Assembly (NCBI RefSeq): GCF_900156545.1
Contig: NZ_FTNW01000002.1
Coordinates: 124,001-188,000, forward strand
Direction of reading: 5' to 3'
DNA length: 64,000 nt
From: Aquipseudomonas alcaligenes
Lineage (GTDB): Bacteria; Pseudomonadota; Gammaproteobacteria; Pseudomonadales; Pseudomonadaceae
Each line of letters begins with the position of its first letter. Positions within the stretch are counted from its first letter, which is position 1. The position numbers and the translations under genes are program-made. Below the pieces are notes generated by a model. That model made no database searches and was not told where the DNA came from. It saw nothing but the letters and a program-made list of their open reading frames with translations. Below, piece after piece: positions 28,409-36,037 of the stretch.

Positions 28409-29067
28409 GACTGCTCCTCGACCAGGTAACCGACGCCGCGCACGGTGCGGATCAGGCTGCTGAACAGCTTCTTGCGCAGGTGGTGGATATGCACTTCGAG
28501 GGTGTTGCTCTCGGCCTCCTCGTCCCAGCCGTAGAGCAGCTGGGCCAGGCGCTCGCGAGTCAGTACCTTGCCCGGCTGCGACAGCAGTTCGTGCAGCAGC
28601 AGGTACTCCTTGGGCGTCATCGGCACCGGCTTGCCCTGGTAGCTGACCTGCTGGCTGGACGGGTCGAGGCTGACCCCGGCATGTTCGATGCGCAGCTCGG
28701 CGCGCCCGGCGCTGCGGCGCAATAGGGCGCGCAGGCGGGCCTTGAGCTCATCGAGGTCGAAGGGTTTGACCAGGTAATCATCGGCGCCGGCATCGAGCCC
28801 GGCGATGCGGTCCTCGGTGGCATCGCGCGCCGTGAGGATCAGCACCGGCAGTGCCGAGCCGCTGCGCCGCAGCTCGCGCAGCACCTGCAGGCCACTCATG
28901 CGTGGCAGGCCGAGGTCCAGCACCAGCAGGTCGAAGTCCTCGCTGAGCAGGGCGTGCAGCGCACTGGCGCCGTCCTCCAGCCAGTCCACCGTGTAGCCTT
29001 CCTGGCGCAGCCCCAGGCGCAAACCCTCACCCAGGGCCTTGTCGTCCTCGACCAGCAGCAAGCGCAT
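28405..29067 (-). CDS. OmpR-family response regulator (QseB/PmrA-like)
   Basis: 220 aa. Receiver domain 1-115 with phosphoacceptor Asp51 (LLVLDLGLP) and the conserved Lys in DDYLVKPFDL. Winged-helix DNA-binding domain from about 125 (YLLLHELLSQPGKVLTRERLAQLLYG, VEVHIHHLRKK-like end). QseB/PmrA-type regulators bind CTTAAT-like direct repeats, and one lies in this operon's promoter region. It is 9 bp after the TPR gene. Confidence 0.94.
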   Translation of the reverse strand: MRLLLVEDDKALGEGLRLGLRQEGYTVDWLEDGASALHALLSEDFDLLVLDLGLPRMSGLQVLRELRRSGSALPVLILTARDATEDRIAGLDAGADDYLVKPFDLDELKARLRALLRRSAGRAELRIEHAGVSLDPSSQQVSYQGKPVPMTPKEYLLLHELLSQPGKVLTRERLAQLLYGWDEEAESNTLEVHIHHLRKKLFSSLIRTVRGVGYLVEEQS

Positions 29068-29076
29068 CCCGCCTCC

Positions 29077-29721
29077 TCAATTGAGTTTCTTGTTCACTTC
29101 CAGCAGCAACTGGTCGATCTCGCCCTGCCGGCCGCTGTCGGCCAGCTCGCGACCCGGTCGCGGCGCGGCCTGCTTGGCCTTCTCCAGTGCCGCTTTGGCC
29201 TCGACATAATGCCCCTGGCGCAGCAGATGGTCACCCCAGAAGTACAGGCTGTCGATCCCCTCGGGATTGACCTGCAGCGCCTGACGCAGCAACTGGTCGG
29301 CCTTGTCCTCGTCGCCGAAGCCGATGGGCCAGCCCGGCACGCGGTCATACAGCGTGCCCAGGCTGGTGTAGGCCGAACCCTGCAGCGCGCCCGGATCGAG
29401 GGCGATGGCCTTCTCCAGATAAGCCTTGGCGTCCTTGGCCTTGCCCAGCGCACCCAGACCGCCCTGGGCCCCAGCCCAGCTGCTGGTGACGATGCCGTGC
29501 CAGACCCAGGCTTCCGCGGCCTGTGGCTGTTCGCGGGTGAACGCGGCGCTTTCGGCCGCCAGCTTCTCCAGCGCCGCCTCGCGCTGGGCCTCGGGCAACT
29601 GGTACTGGATCTCGGCCCAGCGTGTCTGCACCGCGTGCAGGCGCGCCTGCCCCGCTTCGTCGAGGGCCCAGGCGGGCAGGCTCAGCGCGGCGGCGAGCAT
29701 CAGGGTCAGCAGGCGTTTCAT
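29077..29721 (-). CDS. Exported TPR-repeat protein
   Basis: 214 aa. Start at MKRLLTLMLAAALSLPAWA, a signal peptide with cleavage near AWA-LD, after AGGAG. The mature part is helical with TPR-like units (AKAYLEKAIALDPGALQGSAYTSLG; DQLLRQALQVNPEGIDSLYFWGDHLL). Probably a periplasmic scaffold or partner protein. The ATG overlaps the SDR stop (ATGA) and the response regulator follows after 9 bp, so it belongs to the operon. Confidence 0.85.
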   Translation of the reverse strand: MKRLLTLMLAAALSLPAWALDEAGQARLHAVQTRWAEIQYQLPEAQREAALEKLAAESAAFTREQPQAAEAWVWHGIVTSSWAGAQGGLGALGKAKDAKAYLEKAIALDPGALQGSAYTSLGTLYDRVPGWPIGFGDEDKADQLLRQALQVNPEGIDSLYFWGDHLLRQGHYVEAKAALEKAKQAAPRPGRELADSGRQGEIDQLLLEVNKKLN

Positions 29722-30515
29722 GGGCGCATCTCCTTGTGAGTGAATTGACGAATCAGTGGCAGCTGCTTGCGCAGCGCCTTGTCCACCACGCTCGGCAGCA
29801 GGCCGTTGAGGCGGACGAAGAATTTTTCCGGCCAACCCAGGTAAAGCTCGCTACGGTCCAGTTCGATGGCGCGCAGGACCGCGTCGGCGACGCTCTCCGG
29901 TGGATCCATGGCGACTTTCAGGGCGCTGTTCAGGGCCACCGCCTGCGCACTGTTCATCGAGGTGCGGGTGGCACGTGGCGCCACGTAGAGCACACCGACG
30001 CCGGTGTCGGCCATCTCCCGGCGCAACGCCTCGGAGAAACCGCGCAGGGCGAACTTGCTGGCGCAGTAGGTGGCATAGCCGGGATAGCCGATGGAGCCGT
30101 AGATGGAGCCGACGTTGACCAGCAGCGCCTGCCGTTGCTGACGCAGCAGCGGCAGCATGGCGCGGGTCAGCTGGATGGTGGCGACCAGGTTGATGCCCAG
30201 CAGCTCGGCCACGGCCTGGTCATCCAGCTGCTCCAGCAGGGCGAAGCGGTTGACCCCCGCCGCGTTGATCAACAGGTTGACCCCACCGAGGGCACGTGCG
30301 GCATCCACCACCGCCTGGCGCCCGCTGGCGCTGCCGAGATCGGCCGCCACCACCCGCACCTGCTTGGGGTAACGCTCGCGCAGCTCGCTCAACGCCTCCT
30401 CCTGACGGGTCACCGCGATCAGCTGCGCGCCGCCGGCGCAGAGCCGCTCGGCCAGAGCCAGGCCGATACCGCCGCTGGCTCCGGTAAGCACCGCACGGCA
30501 CTCAGGCAAGCGCAT
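29718..30515 (-). CDS. Short-chain dehydrogenase/reductase
   Basis: NAD(P)-dependent oxidoreductase of 265 aa from MRLPECRAVLTGASGG. Cofactor motif TGASGGIG near the N-terminus, NAG-equivalent NAAGVNRFA, and catalytic Tyr-x3-Lys in YCASK with a preceding Ser (NVGSIYGS). The start overlaps the 3' end of the diiron-enzyme gene by 14 bp. In this operon it would reduce a keto or aldehyde group, substrate unknown. Confidence 0.9.
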   Translation of the reverse strand: MRLPECRAVLTGASGGIGLALAERLCAGGAQLIAVTRQEEALSELRERYPKQVRVVAADLGSASGRQAVVDAARALGGVNLLINAAGVNRFALLEQLDDQAVAELLGINLVATIQLTRAMLPLLRQQRQALLVNVGSIYGSIGYPGYATYCASKFALRGFSEALRREMADTGVGVLYVAPRATRTSMNSAQAVALNSALKVAMDPPESVADAVLRAIELDRSELYLGWPEKFFVRLNGLLPSVVDKALRKQLPLIRQFTHKEMRP

Positions 30516-31182
30516 GCTGCACCTCGTTCTGCACCGTACGCGGCAGGCCACGGAACATGTCGGCGTAGAGGCGATAGACCACCTTGCTGACGTGGATGAC
30601 CGCCGCCTTATCCTCGTCGCGCTCCAGACGGTTCATCAGCTCGCGGTAATGCTGCATGTGGCCGATATCCAGGGCGCCGTGCGAGGTCAGGTAGCTGAAG
30701 GCCTGCGGCGGCAGGGCCAGGCGCTGCTGGATGGTGCCGGCAGCCTGGGTGGCCAGGGCGATGCTGGTGCCCTCGAGTACGTTGACCATGCCGAACAGGC
30801 CGACCGGGTTGCCACGGGCGATGGTGTCGTACAGGTAGCTGACCATCAGCTCGATGGCCTGGCTCGGCTGGCCCAGGCGCACGGCCTCGGCCTCGCCACC
30901 GCAGGCGGCGATGTCGTTGAGGATCCACTGCTCATGGCCGTACTCCTCATCGATGTATTCGCACACTGCCTTGCGCAGCCACTCCAGCGAGGACGGCAGG
31001 CGCGCGCCGCAGGCCATCATCAGCGGCACGGTGTGGCGCACGTGGTAGTAGGCCTGGGTCAGGAAGGCGACATAGCCTTCCAGGCCGACCTGGCCGGCCA
31101 GCGCCTCGCGGATCACCGGCACGGCGTAAAGGGCTTCGCGGTCTTCGCGGGTGGCTTCCTGCAGTTGGTCGAAGAATTTCAT
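30502..31182 (-). CDS. Heme-oxygenase-like diiron oxidase (TenA-like, iron-containing redox enzyme family)
   Basis: 226 aa all-helical protein. Possible metal ligands form the HDO pattern: E75/E79/E80 with H83 in CEYIDEEYGHEQ, E137 in MVNVLEGTS, and H168, D172, H175 in SHGALDIGHMQHY. HDO enzymes oxidise free or carrier-bound fatty and amino acids. It is not close to UndA as I remember it. Its neighbours (AMP ligase upstream, SDR downstream) suggest it oxidises an acyl or aryl intermediate. Gap to the ligase gene is 8 bp. Confidence 0.85.
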   Translation of the reverse strand: MKFFDQLQEATREDREALYAVPVIREALAGQVGLEGYVAFLTQAYYHVRHTVPLMMACGARLPSSLEWLRKAVCEYIDEEYGHEQWILNDIAACGGEAEAVRLGQPSQAIELMVSYLYDTIARGNPVGLFGMVNVLEGTSIALATQAAGTIQQRLALPPQAFSYLTSHGALDIGHMQHYRELMNRLERDEDKAAVIHVSKVVYRLYADMFRGLPRTVQNEVQHALA

Positions 31183-31190
31183 GGGGTACC

Positions 31191-32654
31191 TCAGGCATTG
31201 ACGGGTTCGGAAAAATGTTCGCGGTAGCGCGCCAGGATGGCCTCGCGTTTAGGTCGGCCGTTGGCCGTGAGCAAACCGTTGGCGGGGCTGAACGCCGTAT
31301 CCAGGCGCACCCAGCGCCCGACTCGGGCGTAATCCGGCAGGCCGGCGTTGGCTTTCTGTACGGCGGCCTCGATGGCTGCATCGGCGCAGTTCGGGTCCAG
31401 CGGCCAGAGCAGCGCGACGTTGCTCGGCAGGCTCTCGCCATAGACGAAGGCCTGCATCAGCACACCGCCCTGGGTCAGCTCGGCCTCGACCCACTCGGGG
31501 TTGACGTTGCGCCCGAAGCTGGTGACGAACTGGTGTTTCTTGCGGCCGCGCAGGCTCAGGTAGCCGTCGGCATCGAACTCGCCGATATCGCCGGTGGGCC
31601 ACCACTGCCCTGCGAAGGGCTCGTCACCGAGGTAGCCAAGCAGCGTCGAACCGGCGACCAGCACTTCGCCGTCCTCGGCCAGACGCACCTGCACATGCGG
31701 CAGCGGCCGCCCGACCGTGCCGGGGCGCTGGGCGCCGGGGCGATTGAGGCAGACCACGCTGGCGCATTCGGACAGGCCGTAGCCCTCGAACACCGGCAGG
31801 CCGACGCGTTGCGCGCGTTCCAGCAGCTCTGGCGAAACCCGTGCGCCACCGACGGCGATGAAACGGAAGCCGGTTGCCGGGACGAAGCCGCGCTCTACCG
31901 CCACTACCAGGCCGAACAGCAGCTGCGGCACCAGGATCAGGCTCTGGCAGCCGCGCTGGAGCATCTGCCCGAACAGCTTCGGCCACTCGACCGAGCCGGC
32001 GACGCTCATGCCCAGCTCCTGCTGGGTCGGCAGATGCAGGGTGGCACCGGCGATCAGCGCGGCGTACAGACCGAGGTTTTCCAGCAGCACAGCCAGCGGC
32101 AGTACCGCCATGTAGCGCTGCGGCGCGCATTCGCGGCTGACCAGCTCCAGTTCGGCAGCCACCCGCAGCATGGCTTCGGCGCTCAGGCACACGCCCTTGG
32201 GCGCGCCGGTGGTGCCGGAGGTGTAGGTAATCTTCGCCGTGCCCGCAGGCAGCGGCAGCCCGGCAGGGGCACTCTCGCGGCGCCAGAACTCGCCGGCGGC
32301 GACGAAGCCCAGCGGTGCCAGTTCCATGGCGAACGGCCCTTCGGCCAGTGCCAGGGTGGCTCCGCTCTGCTCCAGGCAGTGGGCGCGCTGCGCCGGGCTG
32401 AAGAACGGCGGCAGGATCAGGCAGGCCACGCCAGCGCGCAGCGCCGCCAGGTCCCAGATCAGTGCCTCGCAGCCGTTGTTCAGGGCCAGCGCCAGCAGTG
32501 GCGCACCCAGCGCGCGCAACTGACCGGCACGGGCCTCCACATCCAGCCACAGCTGGGCGTAATCGACCTGGCGCTGGTTGTCGCTCAGGGCCAGGGCGTT
32601 GGGAAACTGCGCGGCATGGTGCTGCAGCGCGGCGAACAAGGGATCAGGCAGCAT
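31191..32654 (-). CDS. AMP-dependent acid ligase (ANL superfamily)
   Basis: Adenylates a carboxylic acid, then transfers it to CoA, a carrier or another acceptor. 487 aa, start ATG after AAGGAGG. P-loop TSGTTGAPKG at 145-154, adenylate motif GYGLSE, TGDIG hinge region and the C-terminal catalytic Lys in NGRPKRE are all present. It is shorter than most acyl-CoA synthetases. It overlaps the hemolysin-like gene by 11 bp. The acid is not predictable; an aliphatic or aryl acid is possible. Confidence 0.9.
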   Translation of the reverse strand: MLPDPLFAALQHHAAQFPNALALSDNQRQVDYAQLWLDVEARAGQLRALGAPLLALALNNGCEALIWDLAALRAGVACLILPPFFSPAQRAHCLEQSGATLALAEGPFAMELAPLGFVAAGEFWRRESAPAGLPLPAGTAKITYTSGTTGAPKGVCLSAEAMLRVAAELELVSRECAPQRYMAVLPLAVLLENLGLYAALIAGATLHLPTQQELGMSVAGSVEWPKLFGQMLQRGCQSLILVPQLLFGLVVAVERGFVPATGFRFIAVGGARVSPELLERAQRVGLPVFEGYGLSECASVVCLNRPGAQRPGTVGRPLPHVQVRLAEDGEVLVAGSTLLGYLGDEPFAGQWWPTGDIGEFDADGYLSLRGRKKHQFVTSFGRNVNPEWVEAELTQGGVLMQAFVYGESLPSNVALLWPLDPNCADAAIEAAVQKANAGLPDYARVGRWVRLDTAFSPANGLLTANGRPKREAILARYREHFSEPVNA

Positions 32655-33321
32655 GGGGAGCCTCCTTGCACGGCGCATGCAGCCCGAGGCGCTGCGCGAT
32701 GCCGCGCTCGCACAGCTGGCGGTAGCCGAGCTGGATACTGCCGGCAAACACCTGCGGTCGTTGGTCGTAGTACTGCCCCCAATCGTGGCGCTGCTCGCCA
32801 AGCACGCTCGGGTCGGCCGAGCACAGGCGCAGCGGCTCCAGCCCCAGGCGATGGAAACTGTTGATCAGCGAGGCAGCGCCGGTGAACACCACCCACTGCA
32901 GGCCGCGCCGGGCCAGCAGGCAGGTCATGATGACGATGATCATGCGCGCGCTGCCGGCACTGATCGACGCCAGGTTGCCGACTTCGACGATCTCGTCGCG
33001 CACCACCGGGCGCTCCGCCAGGCGAGCGATGACCTGCTCCACCGGAGCATGCAGGTACTGTTCGAGGAACAGCGGCTGCTCGACGGCCAGCCGCGCGCCG
33101 CAGACGGCGCTCAGCTGCTGCTCGGCATCGTGCAGGCCGAACAGGTCGGGCATGAAGCTGCTGATCCGCGCCCCATGCGCCTCGTCGAAACGCTGGCGAA
33201 TGAACTGCTCGAAAGCCTGCCGCTGTGCGCTCTCGGACCGCGCCAGCCACAAGCTGGCACTACGCTCGGAATCGCCGCCAAGCGGCAGCGGAAAACTGGT
33301 ATTCCAATCGGGATGACCCAT
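32644..33321 (-). CDS. Thermostable-hemolysin family protein (GNAT-like fold)
   Basis: 225 aa. MPDLFGLHDAEQQLSAVCGARL, EQPLFLEQYLHAPVE, EIVEVGNLASISAGSAR and WVVFTGAASLINSFHRLGLEPL are the conserved blocks of the thermostable (delta-VPH) hemolysin family. As I recall, Pfam places this family in the acetyltransferase clan. No signal peptide, so direct secretion as a toxin is doubtful; an acyltransferase-like role is at least as likely. First gene of the operon, with a PmrA/QseB-like repeat about 50 bp upstream. Confidence 0.85.
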   Translation of the reverse strand: MGHPDWNTSFPLPLGGDSERSASLWLARSESAQRQAFEQFIRQRFDEAHGARISSFMPDLFGLHDAEQQLSAVCGARLAVEQPLFLEQYLHAPVEQVIARLAERPVVRDEIVEVGNLASISAGSARMIIVIMTCLLARRGLQWVVFTGAASLINSFHRLGLEPLRLCSADPSVLGEQRHDWGQYYDQRPQVFAGSIQLGYRQLCERGIAQRLGLHAPCKEAPHAA

Positions 33322-33368
33322 GGCACTCCCCCTCTGGTTTGCCTTGAGGGGGAGTATCGGCAGCGAGT

Positions 33369-33385
33369 CTTAATGAATCCTGAAG
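33369..33385. promoter_or_regulatory. PmrA/QseB-like direct repeat in front of the hemolysin-ligase operon
   Basis: CTTAAT-GAATC-CTGAAG on the plus strand: two hexamers 11 bp apart, the spacing and sequence of PmrA/QseB (BasR) boxes (YTTAAK-N5-YTTAAK). A weaker third element (TTAAAA) follows one helical turn later at 33391. It lies 48 bp before the first gene of an operon that ends with a regulator of that family. Confidence 0.5.
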
Positions 33386-33398
33386 CCTGGTTAAAACT

Positions 33399-34040
33399 TC
33401 ACTGGCCGTTTTCCAGGCGACTCAGGCGCTCCTCGAGGGCGGCCACGCGGGCCTCCAGCTCGGCGATGCGCGGGTCTTCCTGCGTCGCGCGCGCCGGCGC
33501 ATCAGCCTGGCGCGTGGCCAGCAGCGCCTGCAGGTCGGCCGCCTCGCCGAGCTGATGCATGTAACGGTCTTCGCGCTGGCCGCTCTGGCGCGGCAGCAGG
33601 CAGGCCAGCTCGCGGCCGATCAGGCGCTCCAGTTGGTGCTGCACTTCGGCACCATCCTCGAACTGATAAAGGCGGTTGCTGCGCGTGAGCAGCTCGCTGA
33701 TGGTCTGCGGCCCGCGCAGGAACAGCAGGCCGAGCAGCGCCTGCTGCGGCTTGACCAGCTCCAGGGCCTTGTCCACCCGGTGCTCCCAGCGGTCGGCGCG
33801 GCCGCCCATCACCAGGCGCGTCAGACCGCGCCCTTCGAGCGCGCGCAGGGCCTGGCCGACCTGGCCCTCGGTGAGGTTCATCAGCGGCTCGCGGCTGGTC
33901 TTCTGGTTGCAGGCCAGCACCAGCGAATTGACGGTGAGTGGATAGGTTTCCGGCGTGGTGGCCTGCTTCTCGATCAGGCAGCCGAGGATGCGTACCTCGG
34001 TGGCGGTGAGGGGCTCGAAACCTTCGATGGCGCTGGACAT
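33399..34040 (-). CDS. YceH-family protein (DUF480)
   Basis: 213 aa. Two tandem winged-helix domains: [44 protein letters not shown] N-terminus is the DUF480 signature, and [16 protein letters not shown] the second wing. The C-terminus is a coiled coil ([19 protein letters not shown]). Function unknown; DNA-binding-like fold. Single gene with the same orientation as the hemolysin operon but 77 bp upstream of it. Confidence 0.92.
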   Translation of the reverse strand: MSSAIEGFEPLTATEVRILGCLIEKQATTPETYPLTVNSLVLACNQKTSREPLMNLTEGQVGQALRALEGRGLTRLVMGGRADRWEHRVDKALELVKPQQALLGLLFLRGPQTISELLTRSNRLYQFEDGAEVQHQLERLIGRELACLLPRQSGQREDRYMHQLGEAADLQALLATRQADAPARATQEDPRIAELEARVAALEERLSRLENGQ

Positions 34041-34100
34041 GGACGTTCCCGTGCAGAGAAAAGAGCCACTAGCCTGCCATGCCCGACGCGCGCTGCAAAC

Positions 34101-35171
34101 TCAGGTGCCTGGAGCGGGCGGTGTGAGCGGCGTATCGCTGGCGATCGCCACCTGGTCGCGGCCGTTCTGCTTGGCCTGGTGCAGCGCCTGGTCGGCGGCC
34201 TTGAGCCAGTGGCTGGCATCCAGGTGAAAGGGGCTGTAGCCGGCCAGGCCGATACTCAGGCCGAGACGCAGGCCCGGCGCCAGTGGGCTGCGCACGTCGG
34301 CGAGTTCACGGCGCATGCGCTCCATCACCTCGCCAGCCAGCACCGGCGGTGTGTTCGGCAGGATCACGCAGAACTGGTCCCCGCCATAGCGCCCGGCCAT
34401 ATCCTCATGGCGCAGGTTGGCCACCAGTCGCTCGCTGAGCAGGCGCAGTAGGCTGTCACCCACCAGATGACCGTGCTGGTCATTGATCTGGCTGAAGTTG
34501 TCCACGTCGATCAGGGCCACGGTGGCGCGCTGCTGCCCGCCACGGCACTGGGTGAAGGTTTCCTGCAGCAGATCCTTCCAGTAGCCGTGGTTGTACAGCC
34601 GGGTCAGGCTGTCGGTACGGCTGGCGGCACGCAGCGCCCGCTTGTGCTCGGCCAGCTTGATGCTCAGGCGGTAGCTGACCAACCCCAGCGCCAGCGGATA
34701 GAGGATCAGCATCGGCAGGCAGGCATACAGCTGCGGCATGCTGGTGTCCGGCGCCAAGGCCGGGCCAAACAGCAGCATGGCGAGCCCCGCCCCCAGCAGC
34801 ATGGCCACGCAGCCCTTGGCGAAGAAGCGCGCACCACCGGCGGCGATGTTGTTCATCGCCATCATCGCCAGGATGGTCACGCTCGGCAGCACGTTGAACT
34901 GCATGGCGGCGGCCCAGAAGCCGCCGAACACCGAGTCGATCAGCAGGTTGCGCCGCTCGGCCTGGAATGGCGCGCCGGCGCGCCGTGCCAGCTGATACGC
35001 CAGGTGCGGCCAGAGAAAACCGTTGAACACCAGCAGCGCCCACAGCCAGGACATCGAGTACAGGGGCCAGAGGCCGGCGGCGACACAGAAGAAGCCGATA
35101 CCCAGGCCGATACTGCGCGGCAGGTAGATGCGCTTAGCGAACGACAGGCCTGAGCCGGTGCCTCTATCCAT
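34101..35171 (-). CDS. Membrane diguanylate cyclase with MASE2-like domain and GGDQF active site
   Basis: 356 aa. MASE2-like N-terminal membrane region (about 10-165, five to six hydrophobic segments, beginning FAKRIYLPRSIGLGIGF) as in AdrA/DgcC, then a GGDEF domain with RYGGDQF instead of GGDEF. The I-site RHED is kept five residues before it. Start placed at MDRGTGSGLSF; a longer frame overlaps the divergent lipoprotein gene. Glu-to-Gln at the fourth signature position may reduce catalysis; other GGDEF landmarks (DVDNFSQINDQHGH, DQALHQAKQNGRD) look intact. Confidence 0.88.
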   Translation of the reverse strand: MDRGTGSGLSFAKRIYLPRSIGLGIGFFCVAAGLWPLYSMSWLWALLVFNGFLWPHLAYQLARRAGAPFQAERRNLLIDSVFGGFWAAAMQFNVLPSVTILAMMAMNNIAAGGARFFAKGCVAMLLGAGLAMLLFGPALAPDTSMPQLYACLPMLILYPLALGLVSYRLSIKLAEHKRALRAASRTDSLTRLYNHGYWKDLLQETFTQCRGGQQRATVALIDVDNFSQINDQHGHLVGDSLLRLLSERLVANLRHEDMAGRYGGDQFCVILPNTPPVLAGEVMERMRRELADVRSPLAPGLRLGLSIGLAGYSPFHLDASHWLKAADQALHQAKQNGRDQVAIASDTPLTPPAPGT

Positions 35172-35301
35172 GGTCACACTCGAAGGTTCCTGTGGTGAGG
35201 ATGGCTGCTGGTGTGCGGCTATACAAGGTTGCCGCGTGTTTCCGCCCTTGAGCTGGCCGGCCGTGCTGGGTAACGTTGCCGCTTGTCGCAAGGAGAGCAC
35301 C

Positions 35302-35976
35302 ATGCCCAACGTCCGTCCCCTGTTGTTCACCCTGCTGCCGCTGTTCGCCGGCTGCCAGCTGTTCCAGGTCTATGTTCCGCCAACGCCCGCCACGCCGGCC
35401 GTGCGCCTGCAGGGCGAGCTGACCCTGGAACAGGATCGTCTGTTCCTGCGCCCATGCGGCGAGCAGCGCCGCCTGGGCCTGATCAGCGAAAAGACCAGCG
35501 AGCTGCGCCGCGACGTCGACACCCTCCTCGCCGACGGCCAAAGCAGCCTGTTCGTCGACCTGCGCGGCTGGCCCCAGGGCAGCACGCAGGCCGATCTGGA
35601 CGGTGAGATACGTCTGGACCAGGTCTATCGCGTACAGGGCGAAGGCCCGGGCTGCGACGAGCCGGGCTTCGATCGTCTGCTGCTGCGCGCCAGCGGTCAC
35701 GAGCCGGACTGGGCCATGGGGGTGGGTGAAGAAGGCCTGGTATTGCTGCGGCCCAGCGAAGAGCCCCTGGCCCTGCCTTACCTGGAGGAACAGATGCCCA
35801 ATGGCAGCCTCAGCCTGAGCAGCGAGGCCAACGGCCAGCGCCTGGAGCTCTGGCTGACGCCCGAGCATTGCGTGGACAGCATGAGCGGCGCGGTGCAGCA
35901 CCTCAGTGCCGAACTGCGCCTGAACGGCAGCGTGCTGCGCGGCTGCGCCTCCTATGGTGGCGCGCGCAGTCAGTAG
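35302..35976 (+). CDS. Putative outer-membrane lipoprotein (COG3650-like)
   Basis: 224 aa from the ATG after AAGGAG. Lipobox LFAG-C at residues 16-20, so the Cys is lipidated and residue +2 is Gln, compatible with outer-membrane sorting. The C-terminal half (GHEPDWAMGV; HCVDSMSGAVQHLSAELRLNG; GCASYGG) resembles the small COG3650 lipoprotein domain. Function unknown. Its 3' end is 61 bp before the GAPDH-like gene in the same direction. Confidence 0.8.
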   Translation: MPNVRPLLFTLLPLFAGCQLFQVYVPPTPATPAVRLQGELTLEQDRLFLRPCGEQRRLGLISEKTSELRRDVDTLLADGQSSLFVDLRGWPQGSTQADLDGEIRLDQVYRVQGEGPGCDEPGFDRLLLRASGHEPDWAMGVGEEGLVLLRPSEEPLALPYLEEQMPNGSLSLSSEANGQRLELWLTPEHCVDSMSGAVQHLSAELRLNGSVLRGCASYGGARSQ

Positions 35977-36037
35977 CCAGGCACGCCGGCCGGGGGCAGC
36001 CTATGCTGAAGGCGGACCCAGCCAGTCGGAGACTGCC

